A DNA stretch of 64,000 nt from Prochlorococcus sp. AG-418-M08 (GCA_003213955.1 QCMG01000009.1:1-64000), one strand, 5' to 3'. Shown: positions 1 to 10,317, counted from the stretch's first letter. The notes: generated by a model from the sequence alone, not told the origin. Made by a program: numbers and translations.

Positions 1-421
1 CTCCGCAATTTTGACATATTCCTAAATATTTTGATTCTCTTCTTTCAGTAGGAAAAGAATGCCTGACAGTAATTTGAAAATTCTTCTCTATTGCGTTTAT
101 TTCATTCATCTTATTTAAGAAATTAGGACCATGTATCTCATTTTTTTTTAATATCCTATCTACCCATAAATGAATCATTTCATGACATAAAGTACTGTTT
201 ATTTCACTAATAGATAATTTACTCAAAATAGGTTTGGATAAAATAATTTCAGAATCCACAAGACCATTTATTGTTTTTCTTTTATAAAAACCAGCAGTAG
301 TTTTTAATCTGTTATCGCTCCATTTAACTTTTACTAAAGGTTGATTATTAACAGTTAAAGAATTTTCAAAATATTGACTATTAAATCTGTGAAATAAAGG
401 TAAAAGAGGAATTAAAGGCAT
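1..421 (-). CDS. SprT-like zinc metalloprotease family protein (C-terminus runs off the window)
   Basis: Reverse-strand reading frame from ATG at 421: MPLIPLLPLFHRFNSQYFENSL...INSTLCHEMIHLWVDRILKKNEIHGPNFLNKMNEINAIEKNFQ...CQNCG; HExxH motif (HEMIH) plus downstream CxxC start typical of SprT-like proteins. Not in supplied ORF track because it is truncated. Confidence 0.75.
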   Translation of the reverse strand, partial: MPLIPLLPLFHRFNSQYFENSLTVNNQPLVKVKWSDNRLKTTAGFYKRKTINGLVDSEIILSKPILSKLSISEINSTLCHEMIHLWVDRILKKNEIHGPNFLNKMNEINAIEKNFQITVRHSFPTERRESKYLGICQNCG

Positions 422-505
422 TATGGATTAAATTTAGTATTATTTTGACAAAAAAAGCCATCAAAAACGATTTATTTTCTTAAAGTAAGAAAAACTATAA
501 TCAAC

Positions 506-925
506 ATGGATGCAACATTAGTCAAAGATATAGGAATTAAAGCTTTATTAATTGGCGGAGCAGTGCTGGTTTCTTTTTGGACTTTTAATGCGGTCAAACT
601 AGTTATCAGTGCAAGAGGAATTAATCCATTGGTAAGAAAGTTTTTTGATCAAATAGCTGCTGGTAGAATTGATGCAGCTTATGGTTTGACTACAAAAACT
701 TATAAAACTCATGTTAAGCGTCAAGACTTTCTCAAATTCTTAGCGAGTTTAAATCTCAATAAATACAGGAATTTAAAATCAGGAAGACCAAGAGTTCAAG
801 AAGATCAAATCATAATAACCTTAAATTTAAAATCAGAAGATAAACAAGATGAACTTCCATTAGATTTTACTTTCTCCAAAACAGACAAAGATTGGAAAAT
901 AGACAGAATAGCAAAAGTTAATTAA
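506..925 (+). CDS. Hypothetical protein with N-terminal transmembrane segment
   Basis: Complete ORF, hydrophobic N-terminus (ALLIGGAVLVSFWTFNAV) followed by a small soluble domain; compact spacing to next gene. Confidence 0.7.
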   Translation: MDATLVKDIGIKALLIGGAVLVSFWTFNAVKLVISARGINPLVRKFFDQIAAGRIDAAYGLTTKTYKTHVKRQDFLKFLASLNLNKYRNLKSGRPRVQEDQIIITLNLKSEDKQDELPLDFTFSKTDKDWKIDRIAKVN

Positions 926-949
926 TCATTTCTTGAGAGGCCAAAAGAA

Positions 950-2263
950 GTGCTAAAAGAAAAGATAATAGATCAATTAGAAATACATCCTAGTAGATTG
1001 GATAAAGAAAAAATCATCTTAGAAGCTATGGAAGAAGGCTTAGATGATTTTTTTGAGGGAATACGCATGGCACTAGATCCATTAGTAACTTTTGGCGTAA
1101 AAATGGTTCCTGAGAAAGATAATGAAAAAAGTAATAGCTTTTCTTGGGCAGATTTTTATAAATTAGCCAATCAGCTTATTAAAAGAGAACTTACTGGACA
1201 TGCTGCTCGTGATGCAATCCTTACAGCTATGGAATCTTCGAAAAAAGCAGAGTGGAATGGATTTTATAGACGAGTATTAATTAAAGACCTTAGATGTGGA
1301 GTTTCCGAGAAAACAATAAACAAAATAGCAAAAAAATATCCAAAGTATGCAATCCCTATCTTTACTTGCCCTCTAGCTTATGACAGCGCAAATCATGAAA
1401 AAAAAATGATAGGTAAAAAACAAATTGAAATCAAATTGGATGGAGTGCGAGTTTTAACTATCATTAGAGAAAAAAAAGTAGAAATGTTTTCTCGAAATGG
1501 AAAGCAATTCCATAATTTTGGTCATATTATCTCAGAAATAGAAAACGTTATAAAAGAAAATCCGACACCTTATGATTTAGTCCTAGATGGTGAAGTGATG
1601 AGTGCTAATTTTCAGGATTTAATGAAACAAGTACATAGAAAAGATGGTAAACAAACTAAAGATGCAGTTCTACATCTATTTGACTTATGTCCGCTTGAAA
1701 ACTTTCAAAAAGGGAGATGGGAAACTAATCAAATAGCAAGAAGTTTATTAGTAAAAGAGTGGGTTGCAAAACATTCTAAGGTGCTAAAACATATACGAAC
1801 ACTTGAATGGGAAAATGTAGATCTAGACACTAACGAAGGACAGAAAAGATTTATAGAACTGAACAAATCTGCCGTTGAAGGTGGATATGAAGGAGTTATG
1901 ATTAAAGATCCTAATGCTATGTATGAATGTAAGAGAACCCACAGTTGGTTAAAAGCAAAACCCTTCATTGAGGTAACTTTAAAAGTTGTTTCCGTTGAGG
2001 AAGGAACAGGTCGCAATAAAGGAAGACTTGGAGCAATCTTGGTAGAAGGGGAAGACGATGGGTATGAATACAAACTGAGTTGTGGGGGCGGATTTAGTGA
2101 TATGCAACGTGAAGAATATTGGACAAAACGAAATCAACTCGTCGGTCAACTTGTAGAAATAAGAGCTGATGCCAAAACTAAATCTAAAGATGCAATGACC
2201 TTTAGTCTGAGGTTTCCAAGATTCAAATGCTTTAGAGGATTTAAAGCTGGTGAAAAGATATAA
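950..2263 (+). CDS. ATP-dependent DNA ligase, phage T4-like type
   Basis: GTG start; nucleotidyltransferase motif I EIKLDGVR, motif III-like LVLDGEVM, EGVMIKDP motif IV, WLKAKP motif V; N-terminal RELTGHAARDA...RRVLIKDLRCGVS resembles T4 gp30 (RKLTGNAAIEE...RRVMMRDLECGAS). Confidence 0.85.
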   Translation: MLKEKIIDQLEIHPSRLDKEKIILEAMEEGLDDFFEGIRMALDPLVTFGVKMVPEKDNEKSNSFSWADFYKLANQLIKRELTGHAARDAILTAMESSKKAEWNGFYRRVLIKDLRCGVSEKTINKIAKKYPKYAIPIFTCPLAYDSANHEKKMIGKKQIEIKLDGVRVLTIIREKKVEMFSRNGKQFHNFGHIISEIENVIKENPTPYDLVLDGEVMSANFQDLMKQVHRKDGKQTKDAVLHLFDLCPLENFQKGRWETNQIARSLLVKEWVAKHSKVLKHIRTLEWENVDLDTNEGQKRFIELNKSAVEGGYEGVMIKDPNAMYECKRTHSWLKAKPFIEVTLKVVSVEEGTGRNKGRLGAILVEGEDDGYEYKLSCGGGFSDMQREEYWTKRNQLVGQLVEIRADAKTKSKDAMTFSLRFPRFKCFRGFKAGEKI

Positions 2264-2380
2264 ATTTATAAAAAAATATTCAACAAGTAGTCAATGAAAA
2301 ATGTGGTTTTTAATTATAAAAACTTCAAATATTGACTATAAAATAAAAAATAATGATTAAGAACTTACAAAAAACTAATT

Positions 2381-2530
2381 ATGAAGAAAGCAGTATTCAA
2401 CTACATCAAAACACCTTGTGGACAAGCAAAATATGTCGAATTAGAATCTAACAAAACCTTAGTAGGTAAATTAAGACTAATGTGGTTTATCTTAATTGCA
2501 TCAATAAGAGATTGGAATATTAAAGATTAA
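2381..2530 (+). CDS. Small hypothetical protein (49 aa), absent from the supplied ORF track
   Basis: ATG...TAA ORF: MKKAVFNYIKTPCGQAKYVELESNKTLVGKLRLMWFILIASIRDWNIKD; fills an otherwise long gap; stop overlaps the end of the convergent 2520..3131 gene by 11 nt. Confidence 0.5.
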   Translation: MKKAVFNYIKTPCGQAKYVELESNKTLVGKLRLMWFILIASIRDWNIKD

Positions 2531-3131
2531 ATTCTTCAGATTTTTCAAAGTATTCTCTAGAGTATTTAGCTGAAAAATATACAACTAAAAAAGTTGAGAG
2601 AACACCGATGATAGTCATATATAAATTATTTGTTGATTGAACATTCTTTAAGTCCTGAATACTTTTGGCCAAACTACCTATTGAGCAATAAAGAAAAGTC
2701 CCTGGAATTATTCCAAATAAACCAATGGCAAAATCTCTGAATTTAATATTATTCAAACCATAAAAATAATTAAGAATACCGAAAGGGAATATCGGCGATA
2801 GTCTCGCTAACAAAATCAATTTAAGTCCTCCTTTTTTAACTACCCGCTCCATAACACCTAACTTTGGATAACGGGTAAAAAAGTTTTTTAGTTTTTTTGC
2901 AAAAAAACTTTTTGAAATAAAAAAAGCAACTGAAGCTCCTATGGAAGCAGAAATAAAAACAATAAATGATCCTAAATATGAGCCATATAAAAAACCTGCT
3001 AATAAAGATAGTAAAGAAGATGGAAGTACTAATAAAACAATTAAAATATAGATACAAATAAACGCAAAGATGCCAATTCCAGTATTAAAAAAAAAGGACA
3101 AATTATAAATATTTTCTAGGAATATATTCAT
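2520..3131 (-). CDS. TVP38/TMEM64 (VTT-domain) family membrane protein
   Basis: Multi-TM protein with LLSLLAGFLYGSYLGSFIVFISASIGASVAFFISK and LARLSPIFPFGILNYFYGL...IPGTFLYCSIGS motifs typical of the VTT/SNARE-associated domain. Confidence 0.8.
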   Translation of the reverse strand: MNIFLENIYNLSFFFNTGIGIFAFICIYILIVLLVLPSSLLSLLAGFLYGSYLGSFIVFISASIGASVAFFISKSFFAKKLKNFFTRYPKLGVMERVVKKGGLKLILLARLSPIFPFGILNYFYGLNNIKFRDFAIGLFGIIPGTFLYCSIGSLAKSIQDLKNVQSTNNLYMTIIGVLSTFLVVYFSAKYSREYFEKSEEFNL

Positions 3132-5896
3132 ACTGAATTTAAAAGTTCAAGTTTGTTATTAATTGTTTCCATTTGTACAGTACATTCTTTTAATTTAAAT
3201 CTACATTCATCAACAATATCTTTTGGAGCCTTATCAATAAAATTTTTATTAGATAGTCTCTTATTTAAATTTTCTAATTCAGAATTAACTTTTTGTAGAT
3301 CCTTGGTTAACCTTTCTTTTAATAAATCTATATTTACATAATCCTGAAAAGGTAGATAAACTTCTAAATCGCCGATTATCCCAGAAAAAGATTTTGCAAA
3401 ATCTTTTTTTTCAACAGCATTGGATTCATAAATAAATACTTCAGAAGATTTAGTTAAAATTTGTATATCTTCGACTAGAATTTTTAAAAAATCAATTAAG
3501 CCGCGATTATTTGAAATCAAATAGACGGGAACTTTCTGTGATGGCTTAAGTCCTAATTCAACCCTCAAATTTCTAATTAATCTAATAATTTCAAACAGTT
3601 GCTGAAATGATTTATCAAGCTTAATATCAACAAAATTATTTTCTTGGTTTGGCCATTTTTGAAGCGATAATAATTTTTCTTCTGGCTTTTGTTGCAGTAC
3701 ATGCCAAAGTTCTTCAGTAATATGAGGCATAAATGGATGAATCATCACTAAAATGTCATTAAGCACTTTTATTAAAACTTTTTCAGATGTTTGTCTATTT
3801 TTAGCCTCTTTATTATTAAATCTTTGTTTTGCAAATTCTACATACCAGTCACAAAAATCATTCCAGGAAAATTCATATAATAATTTTGCAGATTCACCTA
3901 ATTTATATTCATTCAACAAATTAGATACCTTGGTATTAACTTGATTTAATTTTGATAAAATCCACTTATCACATAATTCTAAAGAATTTTGATCACTCTC
4001 ATTAAACGAATAATTAGTATTAGAAGTTTTATTAATTAATACAAATTTAGTTGCATTCCATAATTTATTAGCAAAATTTCTTGAAGCTTCAACAGTTGAA
4101 GATGTATCTTTTTTCCTATCAAAATCAAGCCTGATATCCTGCCCAGCACCAGCAACTTCCCGAATTAAAGCGAATCGCAAAGCATCAGAACCATATTTAT
4201 CAATTAATAGTATTGGGTCAATACCATTACCTGAACTTTTGCTCATTTTTTTATTATTTTCGTCTCTAACTAGACCATGAATATAGACATCCTTAAAAGG
4301 AATATTATTCGTGAAAGTATTCCCCATCATTGTCATTCTCGCTACCCAAAAGAAGATAATATCAAAACCAGTTACTAAAACACTATTTGGATACCATTTT
4401 TCAAAATCAGGATCATTTGTATTTGGCCAACCAAGAGTTGAGAAAGGCCACAAACCACTTGAAAACCAAGTATCCAAAACATCCTTATCACGAACCAATT
4501 TAATATTTAAACCAAATTTTTTATTAGCTTGAATTAACGCATCCTCTTCATTTCTTGCAACGACAAATGGAGTATTTTGTTCTATTGAATCTTGCGATTC
4601 TTCTAAAACATACCATGCAGGTATTTGGTGACCCCACCATAATTGTCTACTGACACACCAATCATTAATATTCTCTAACCAATCCTTATAGACTTTCTCC
4701 CAGCGTGGAGGAATAAACTCTGGCTTTTTAGAATCAATTTCCTTTAGACATCCTTTAGAAATATCATCCATTTTTAAAAACCATTGTGTTGACAGTAATG
4801 GCTCAATTGGAACTTTTCCTCTATCAGAAAAAGGAACAGTATGTTTATAATCCTCTATCTTTGTCAAAAGGCCTAAGTTATCCAATTCTTTGATAATTTT
4901 CTTTCTAGCCTCATATCTATCTAAATTTTGAAAAATACCTGCATTAATATTTAAAGTTCCATCTTTGTTCATTACATTAATCTGTTTTAAATTATGCCTT
5001 TTTCCTATTGCAAAATCATTTGGATCATGGGCTGGAGTAACCTTCACACAACCCGTACCAAAATCTTTATCAACATGTGAATCGGCGATAATAGGTATTT
5101 CTCTTTCAACGAAAGGGACTTTTACTTTGGCACCAATAAATTCTTTATATCTATCATCATCAGGATTAACTGCCACAGCAGTATCACCCAAAAGCGTTTC
5201 TGGTCTTGTTGTTGCAACTTCTAAGTACTTATCTAACTGTTCACCACTTTCAGAAATTAAAGGGTATTTAAAATGCCATAAATGACCATTTACTTCTTGC
5301 ATTTCAACTTCAAGATCACTTACGGCAGATTGAGATTCAGGGCACCAGTTAACCAAATATTCGCCTCTATAAATTAAATTCTTTTTATAAAGAATATTAA
5401 AAGCCTCAATAACTGCTTCATTTAATTTTTGGTCAAGAGTAAATCTTTCTCTAGTCCAGTCAACTGAATATCCTATCCTTTTTAATTGAGATACAATTCT
5501 TCCACCACTTTGTTCTTTCCAGTTCCATGCTCTTTGAAGAAATTCATCTCTTCCAATGTCCTCGCTTGTTTTGCCTTCCCTTTTTAATTGTTTTTCGAGA
5601 ATAGTTTGAACAGCTATTGAAGCATGATCAGTTCCTGGTAAACACAAAACATTCTTACCTAGAAGTCTTTGAAAACGTACTACAACATCTATCAAGGCCG
5701 TATTAAATGCATGCCCCATATGCAAAGATCCGGTTACATTTGGTGGCGGAATAACAACACAAAACGGCTCCCCATCATCATGAGGGTTAGGACTAAATGC
5801 CTTTAGACTTTCCCATTTTTCTTGCCACTTTTTCTCTACTTCAAAAGGTGAATAATTCTCTAAAGATAATTGATCATTCATCTCTGTCATGTGCAA
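3128..5896 (-). CDS. valS: Valyl-tRNA synthetase (start may be at 5890 or 5881)
   Basis: PPPNVTGSLHMGHAFN (HIGH motif), KKMSKSSGNGIDP (KMSKS), class I editing domain, C-terminal coiled coil. Confidence 0.97.
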   Translation of the reverse strand: MHMTEMNDQLSLENYSPFEVEKKWQEKWESLKAFSPNPHDDGEPFCVVIPPPNVTGSLHMGHAFNTALIDVVVRFQRLLGKNVLCLPGTDHASIAVQTILEKQLKREGKTSEDIGRDEFLQRAWNWKEQSGGRIVSQLKRIGYSVDWTRERFTLDQKLNEAVIEAFNILYKKNLIYRGEYLVNWCPESQSAVSDLEVEMQEVNGHLWHFKYPLISESGEQLDKYLEVATTRPETLLGDTAVAVNPDDDRYKEFIGAKVKVPFVEREIPIIADSHVDKDFGTGCVKVTPAHDPNDFAIGKRHNLKQINVMNKDGTLNINAGIFQNLDRYEARKKIIKELDNLGLLTKIEDYKHTVPFSDRGKVPIEPLLSTQWFLKMDDISKGCLKEIDSKKPEFIPPRWEKVYKDWLENINDWCVSRQLWWGHQIPAWYVLEESQDSIEQNTPFVVARNEEDALIQANKKFGLNIKLVRDKDVLDTWFSSGLWPFSTLGWPNTNDPDFEKWYPNSVLVTGFDIIFFWVARMTMMGNTFTNNIPFKDVYIHGLVRDENNKKMSKSSGNGIDPILLIDKYGSDALRFALIREVAGAGQDIRLDFDRKKDTSSTVEASRNFANKLWNATKFVLINKTSNTNYSFNESDQNSLELCDKWILSKLNQVNTKVSNLLNEYKLGESAKLLYEFSWNDFCDWYVEFAKQRFNNKEAKNRQTSEKVLIKVLNDILVMIHPFMPHITEELWHVLQQKPEEKLLSLQKWPNQENNFVDIKLDKSFQQLFEIIRLIRNLRVELGLKPSQKVPVYLISNNRGLIDFLKILVEDIQILTKSSEVFIYESNAVEKKDFAKSFSGIIGDLEVYLPFQDYVNIDLLKERLTKDLQKVNSELENLNKRLSNKNFIDKAPKDIVDECRFKLKECTVQMETINNKLELLNSV

Positions 5897-5986
5897 ATTT
5901 TATTTCAATAAACTTTTTGTTTATTTTATCTTGAGAGCAGCCAATTAACGAAAATAATATTAGTTTGCAAAAAAGACACATCCATT

Positions 5987-6328
5987 CTACAAAAGTTTGA
6001 AGCCAGAACCACAGGAACAACGTTTTGCATTTTTTGGTGTTGAAATAAGAAATCCACCACCACTCAAATCACCGTAATAATCTAATTTTAAATCTTTCAG
6101 TAAATTAAACTTTTTTACATCTGCGTATAAAGTTACTCCTTCAGTTCTTGAAATAGGGGATCCACTACATATACCTGGCCTTAATTTAATATGCATCCAT
6201 CCTTCTGAACAATTTTTATCCTCTACCAAATCAATCGACATTTCTCCTGGAGAACCTCCAAAAGAAGCTTGCCTAGTTAGTTCTGAAGCAGCACTTTGAC
6301 TGATTGAAAGATTGACGATCTCAGTCAT
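5987..6328 (-). CDS. Iron-sulfur cluster assembly accessory protein, HesB/IscA/SufA family
   Basis: MTEIVNLSISQSAASEL...GDLSGGGFLISTPKNAKRCSCGSGFKLL with conserved C-terminal CxCG cysteines. The ORF-track start at 6373 would run into the tRNA gene, so ATG at 6328 is preferred. Confidence 0.88.
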   Translation of the reverse strand: MTEIVNLSISQSAASELTRQASFGGSPGEMSIDLVEDKNCSEGWMHIKLRPGICSGSPISRTEGVTLYADVKKFNLLKDLKLDYYGDLSGGGFLISTPKNAKRCSCGSGFKLL

Positions 6329-6343
6329 TAGAAAAATAATAAA

Positions 6344-6415
<72 letters not shown>

Positions 6416-6513
6416 TTATGATAAATCATTCTAATAGATGAAGTTGAAAAATTTATACTAAGTATTTAAATATTTCATGATTGAGGCAAAATTTAATTAA
6501 TAATATATCTCCT

Positions 6514-7368
6514 ATGTCCTCAAACAATAGATATAAATTGGAAAACAATTCCGATTTAGAGACTATAAATAGTTTTAAAATCTTAATATCTAATATCAAA
6601 GCATTAAAGGATAAAACGTGGGGTTGCCCATGGCAGAAAATACAGTCTCATATATCGTTGATCCCATTTTTATACGAAGAAAGTAATGAATTTATAGATG
6701 CGATATATGAAAAAAATGCAGATAAAATATGTGAAGAGTTAGGAGATCTTTTATTACAAGTAATGCTTCATGCTGAAATCGGTTACGAAGAAAAAGAATT
6801 TGAACTAAATGATGTCATAAAAAATCTAAATAAGAAAATTATTAATAGACATCCATATATTTTTAACAAAAAAGAAAAAGTATCTTTAAAAAAATCACAA
6901 CAGATTTGGAGAAATATAAAAAATTTAGAAAAAGAAGCATCTGATGTGAAATCTTCAATTAGTAGAAATTTAAATTTGAAAATTAAAAATTTGCCTCCAA
7001 CAATTGGTACAGATAAAATCACAAATGTTGTTAAAGAACACGGTTTCAAGTGGGAAAGTACTGATGAGATTTTTAAAAAGTTAGAAGAAGAGATAAATGA
7101 ATTAAAAGAGGCAATTAAATGCAAAAATGATTCAAATATAAAAAATGAATTTGGGGATATTTACTTTACCCTTCTGAATCTTTCAAACTTTTTAAAAATA
7201 AATCCTGAGTCAGCTCTTCAAAAAACTAATATAAAATTTTTAGACAGATTTTCAATCGTCGAAGAACATGCAGGAGATAATATTAAAAAACAAACTCCCA
7301 AAGACTTTCAAAGACTTTGGCAAATAGCCAAGCAAAAACTGGCGGGAAAAATTCCTAAAAGCAAATGA
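6514..7368 (+). CDS. mazG: Nucleoside triphosphate pyrophosphohydrolase MazG
   Basis: Two MazG repeats: CPWQKIQSHISLIPFLYEESNEFIDAI...ELGDLLLQVMLHAEI and GFKWESTDEIFKKLEEEINELKEA...NEFGDIYFTLLNL. ATG at 6514 preferred over TTG at 6481. Confidence 0.93.
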   Translation: MSSNNRYKLENNSDLETINSFKILISNIKALKDKTWGCPWQKIQSHISLIPFLYEESNEFIDAIYEKNADKICEELGDLLLQVMLHAEIGYEEKEFELNDVIKNLNKKIINRHPYIFNKKEKVSLKKSQQIWRNIKNLEKEASDVKSSISRNLNLKIKNLPPTIGTDKITNVVKEHGFKWESTDEIFKKLEEEINELKEAIKCKNDSNIKNEFGDIYFTLLNLSNFLKINPESALQKTNIKFLDRFSIVEEHAGDNIKKQTPKDFQRLWQIAKQKLAGKIPKSK

Positions 7369-8216
7369 CAAATATTACAAAATGGATAGATGAATATCAT
7401 AAAGGCTCAAGATTCGGCCTAAATGGGAGAATTCTAATTAAAAAAACCTCAAAATATCAAGAAATTATTGTTATTGAAAATGAATATTATGGTAAAGCTT
7501 TAATGTTAGATGGTTGCTGGATGACATCATTAAAAGACGAGAAATATTATCATGAGTGTCTCGTGCATCCTGCATTAAGTAGCATTGATGAAAAATCTAA
7601 TGTACTAATTATTGGCGGTGGTGACGGTGGTACTGTAAGAGAATGCGTTAAATATTCTCAAATATCAAAAATTGATCTAGTAGAAATTGATGAGGAGGTA
7701 ATCAAAATATCTAAAGAATTTCTAAAAGAAATTGGAGGTAAAGCATGGAATGACAAAAGAATAGAAATACATATTGATGATGGTGTTAAATGGGTTAAAA
7801 AAACAAGAAATAATTTTTACGACGTTATATTTATAGATTGTTCAGATCCCTCAGAATTTTCAAATTTATTATTTTCAGATTCTTTTTATGAAGAATGTAA
7901 AAGAATACTTACACCAAAGGGGATATTAGCTACGCAAAGCGAATCTCCAGAATCCTTCAAAAATATTCACATAAATATTTTGAAAACCCTAAAAAATATA
8001 TTTAAAGTTTCTGAAACTATGTATTCCTTTGTGCCTATATATCCAAGCGGGATTTGGAGTTGGACATTCGCTTCTTCAGAAGATCTAAATTTATCAAAGC
8101 AAAATTATGATGAAATCTTAAAAATAGAAAAAGGATGTGAAATTTGGAATTTAAATTTTCAAAATGCGGCATTCAAAATGATGCCAAATAAAATTGTAAA
8201 AGAACTAGATTCATAA
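7365..8216 (+). CDS. speE: Spermidine synthase (polyamine aminopropyltransferase)
   Basis: YYHECLVHPAL...VLIIGGGDGGTVREC...VDLVEIDEEVI...DVIFIDCSDP; 4-nt ATGA overlap with mazG. Confidence 0.95.
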   Translation: MTNITKWIDEYHKGSRFGLNGRILIKKTSKYQEIIVIENEYYGKALMLDGCWMTSLKDEKYYHECLVHPALSSIDEKSNVLIIGGGDGGTVRECVKYSQISKIDLVEIDEEVIKISKEFLKEIGGKAWNDKRIEIHIDDGVKWVKKTRNNFYDVIFIDCSDPSEFSNLLFSDSFYEECKRILTPKGILATQSESPESFKNIHINILKTLKNIFKVSETMYSFVPIYPSGIWSWTFASSEDLNLSKQNYDEILKIEKGCEIWNLNFQNAAFKMMPNKIVKELDS

Positions 8217-8217
8217 G

Positions 8218-9099
8218 ATGACAAAAAATTTATTTGATAACGAAAATGCAATTTATATGGGAGCAAAAAGAAGTCCTGAGAATTGCTCAATTGGTATATT
8301 TGGAGTTAATTATGACGGAACATGTTCTTTTAAACCAGGAGCAAGATTTGGTCCAGAAGCAATGAGACAAGTCAGTTCTTGTTTAGAAACATATTGTCCA
8401 AAAATAAAAAAAGACTTAGAGGATATTATGTATGTTGATTTTGGATCAATACTAATTGATAAAAATGACTCAAAATCCATTATTGAATCGGTTAAATCAG
8501 CAACAAATTATTTAATAAGTAAAGGCCTTAGTCCTATTATGCTTGGGGGCGAACACTCTATTACAAGAGGTGCTATTGAAGCATTAGTAAAAAAATATCC
8601 AAATTTGATATTGGTTCAACTTGATGCTCATGCAGATTTAAGAGAATCATATATAGGAAATGAACATAGTCATGCTTGTACTATGAAAAGATGCTTAGAA
8701 GTGCTACCTGAAAAGAAAATTTTGCAAGTAGGAATTAGAAGTGGTACTAAGGAAGAATTTGAAATTATGCATAACAACAACCAATTAGTTAACTTTTGTC
8801 CAGGCGGAAATGCACATGAGTTAAAACAAGCTCTTCTACCATACGCTAAGTCTCCAATCTATTTAACAATAGATTTAGATTGGTTTGATCCCAGTTTATT
8901 AGCAGGGACGGGCACACCAGAACCGGGAGGATTTTTTTGGAATGATTTTGAAGAAATACTAAAAACTTTAAAAGACTTTAGAATTGTAGCTTCAGATATT
9001 GTGGAATTATCTCCAGAAATTGATAAAAGCGGAGTAAGTAGCATAGTTGCAGCCAAAGTACTTAGAAGCTTAATTTTGTCATTAGAAAATATGCAATAA
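8218..9099 (+). CDS. speB: Agmatinase / ureohydrolase family protein
   Basis: Metal-binding motifs GGEHSITRG, QLDAHADLR, YLTIDLDWFDPS; adjacent to speE. Substrate is inferred from context. Confidence 0.88.
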   Translation: MTKNLFDNENAIYMGAKRSPENCSIGIFGVNYDGTCSFKPGARFGPEAMRQVSSCLETYCPKIKKDLEDIMYVDFGSILIDKNDSKSIIESVKSATNYLISKGLSPIMLGGEHSITRGAIEALVKKYPNLILVQLDAHADLRESYIGNEHSHACTMKRCLEVLPEKKILQVGIRSGTKEEFEIMHNNNQLVNFCPGGNAHELKQALLPYAKSPIYLTIDLDWFDPSLLAGTGTPEPGGFFWNDFEEILKTLKDFRIVASDIVELSPEIDKSGVSSIVAAKVLRSLILSLENMQ

Positions 9100-9149
9100 A
9101 AAATTTCTAAACTACAGTGTAAAAATACTAAATACAAACTAAATATTTC

Positions 9150-10262
9150 ATGGATTTGCTAAAAAGTCCTCTTTATTCAAAATATGTTGAATCCAATGCA
9201 AAATTAGTGGATTTTGCAGGTTGGGAAATGCCCATATCATTTTCAGGATTAATTAATGAGCATGAATCAGTTAGATCTTCAGCAGGATTATTTGATATTT
9301 CTCATATGGGTGTGATATCTGTTAAGGGAATCAATCCAAAGGATTATATTCAAAAACTTTTTCCTACTAATTTATACTCCTTTTCTACAGGTCAGGGGCT
9401 TTATACAGTAATGCTCAATGATAAAGGAGGAATAATAGATGACTTAATAATTTATGACCTTGGTATAAAAGAAAATGACATATCAGAATTATTGTTAATA
9501 GTTAATGCAAGCAGATATGAAGATGATATTCAGTGGATAAAAAATAAATTAAATAAAGATGAAATTTCGATAACAAACTTTAAAAAAAACAAAGTGCTAC
9601 TAGCACTTCAGGGAAAAAACTCATTCGAGTTATTTGAAGAATGGATTGAATCTTCGATCTCACATATCCCTAACTTTGGATGCGAATATAAAATTTTTGA
9701 ACATATTTTGCCTAAAGAAAAAATTTTCTTTTCAAAGACAGGATATACAGGGGAAAATGGTCTAGAAATACTTTTATCTAAAAAAGCAGCAATTAATTTA
9801 TGGGATTTCTTAATTTCCAAAAATATTACGCCTTGTGGTTTAGGAGCTAGAGATACTCTGAGACTTGAAGCAGGCATGCATCTTTATGGCCAAGACATGA
9901 ATGAAAAAACTTCTCCATATGAAGCAGGGTTAGATTGGCTAGTACATCTAGAAAATAATCACGAATTCTTTGGAAGAAGATTTCTTGAAGAGCAGTCAAG
10001 AATTGGCATTCAAAGAAAGTTAGTTGGTCTTTCTATAGAAGGTAAAGCTATAGGAAGAAAAGGATGTGCAGTATTTAAAGACAAAGAGAATATTGGAATT
10101 ATCACTAGCGGAAGTTGGTCTCCAACTAAACAACACGCTATAGCTTTTGCATACATTAATATTTCGCATGCCTTCATAAATAATGAAGTTCAAATATTAA
10201 TAAGAGGCAAAAAATTCAAAGGGGTTATAACAAAAAGAGCATTTTATAAAAAAAATTATTAA
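9150..10262 (+). CDS. gcvT: Glycine cleavage system aminomethyltransferase (T protein)
   Basis: [68 protein letters not shown]. Confidence 0.96.
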   Translation: MDLLKSPLYSKYVESNAKLVDFAGWEMPISFSGLINEHESVRSSAGLFDISHMGVISVKGINPKDYIQKLFPTNLYSFSTGQGLYTVMLNDKGGIIDDLIIYDLGIKENDISELLLIVNASRYEDDIQWIKNKLNKDEISITNFKKNKVLLALQGKNSFELFEEWIESSISHIPNFGCEYKIFEHILPKEKIFFSKTGYTGENGLEILLSKKAAINLWDFLISKNITPCGLGARDTLRLEAGMHLYGQDMNEKTSPYEAGLDWLVHLENNHEFFGRRFLEEQSRIGIQRKLVGLSIEGKAIGRKGCAVFKDKENIGIITSGSWSPTKQHAIAFAYINISHAFINNEVQILIRGKKFKGVITKRAFYKKNY

Positions 10263-10317
10263 CTAAATTTACCCTTAAAGAATTATTATAAGTTAATGAT
10301 AAATAGATCATACTTAG

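Noticed and set aside
1729-2073. Antisense ORF inside the DNA ligase gene
   Set aside because: Opposite-strand shadow of a well-supported CDS, no recognisable domain, no RBS; same reasoning for the other antisense ORFs in valS, aspS, dnaK, acnB, purL, uvrA, argG, dnaN and ftsY.
3171-3187. TGTACAGTACA near-palindrome resembling a LexA-type site
   Set aside because: Lies inside the valS coding sequence; no operator context, and no similar element was noticed upstream of uvrA or recN.
9100-9149. Glycine riboswitch upstream of gcvT
   Set aside because: Only 50 nt of intergenic sequence, AT-rich, too short and without recognisable aptamer motifs.
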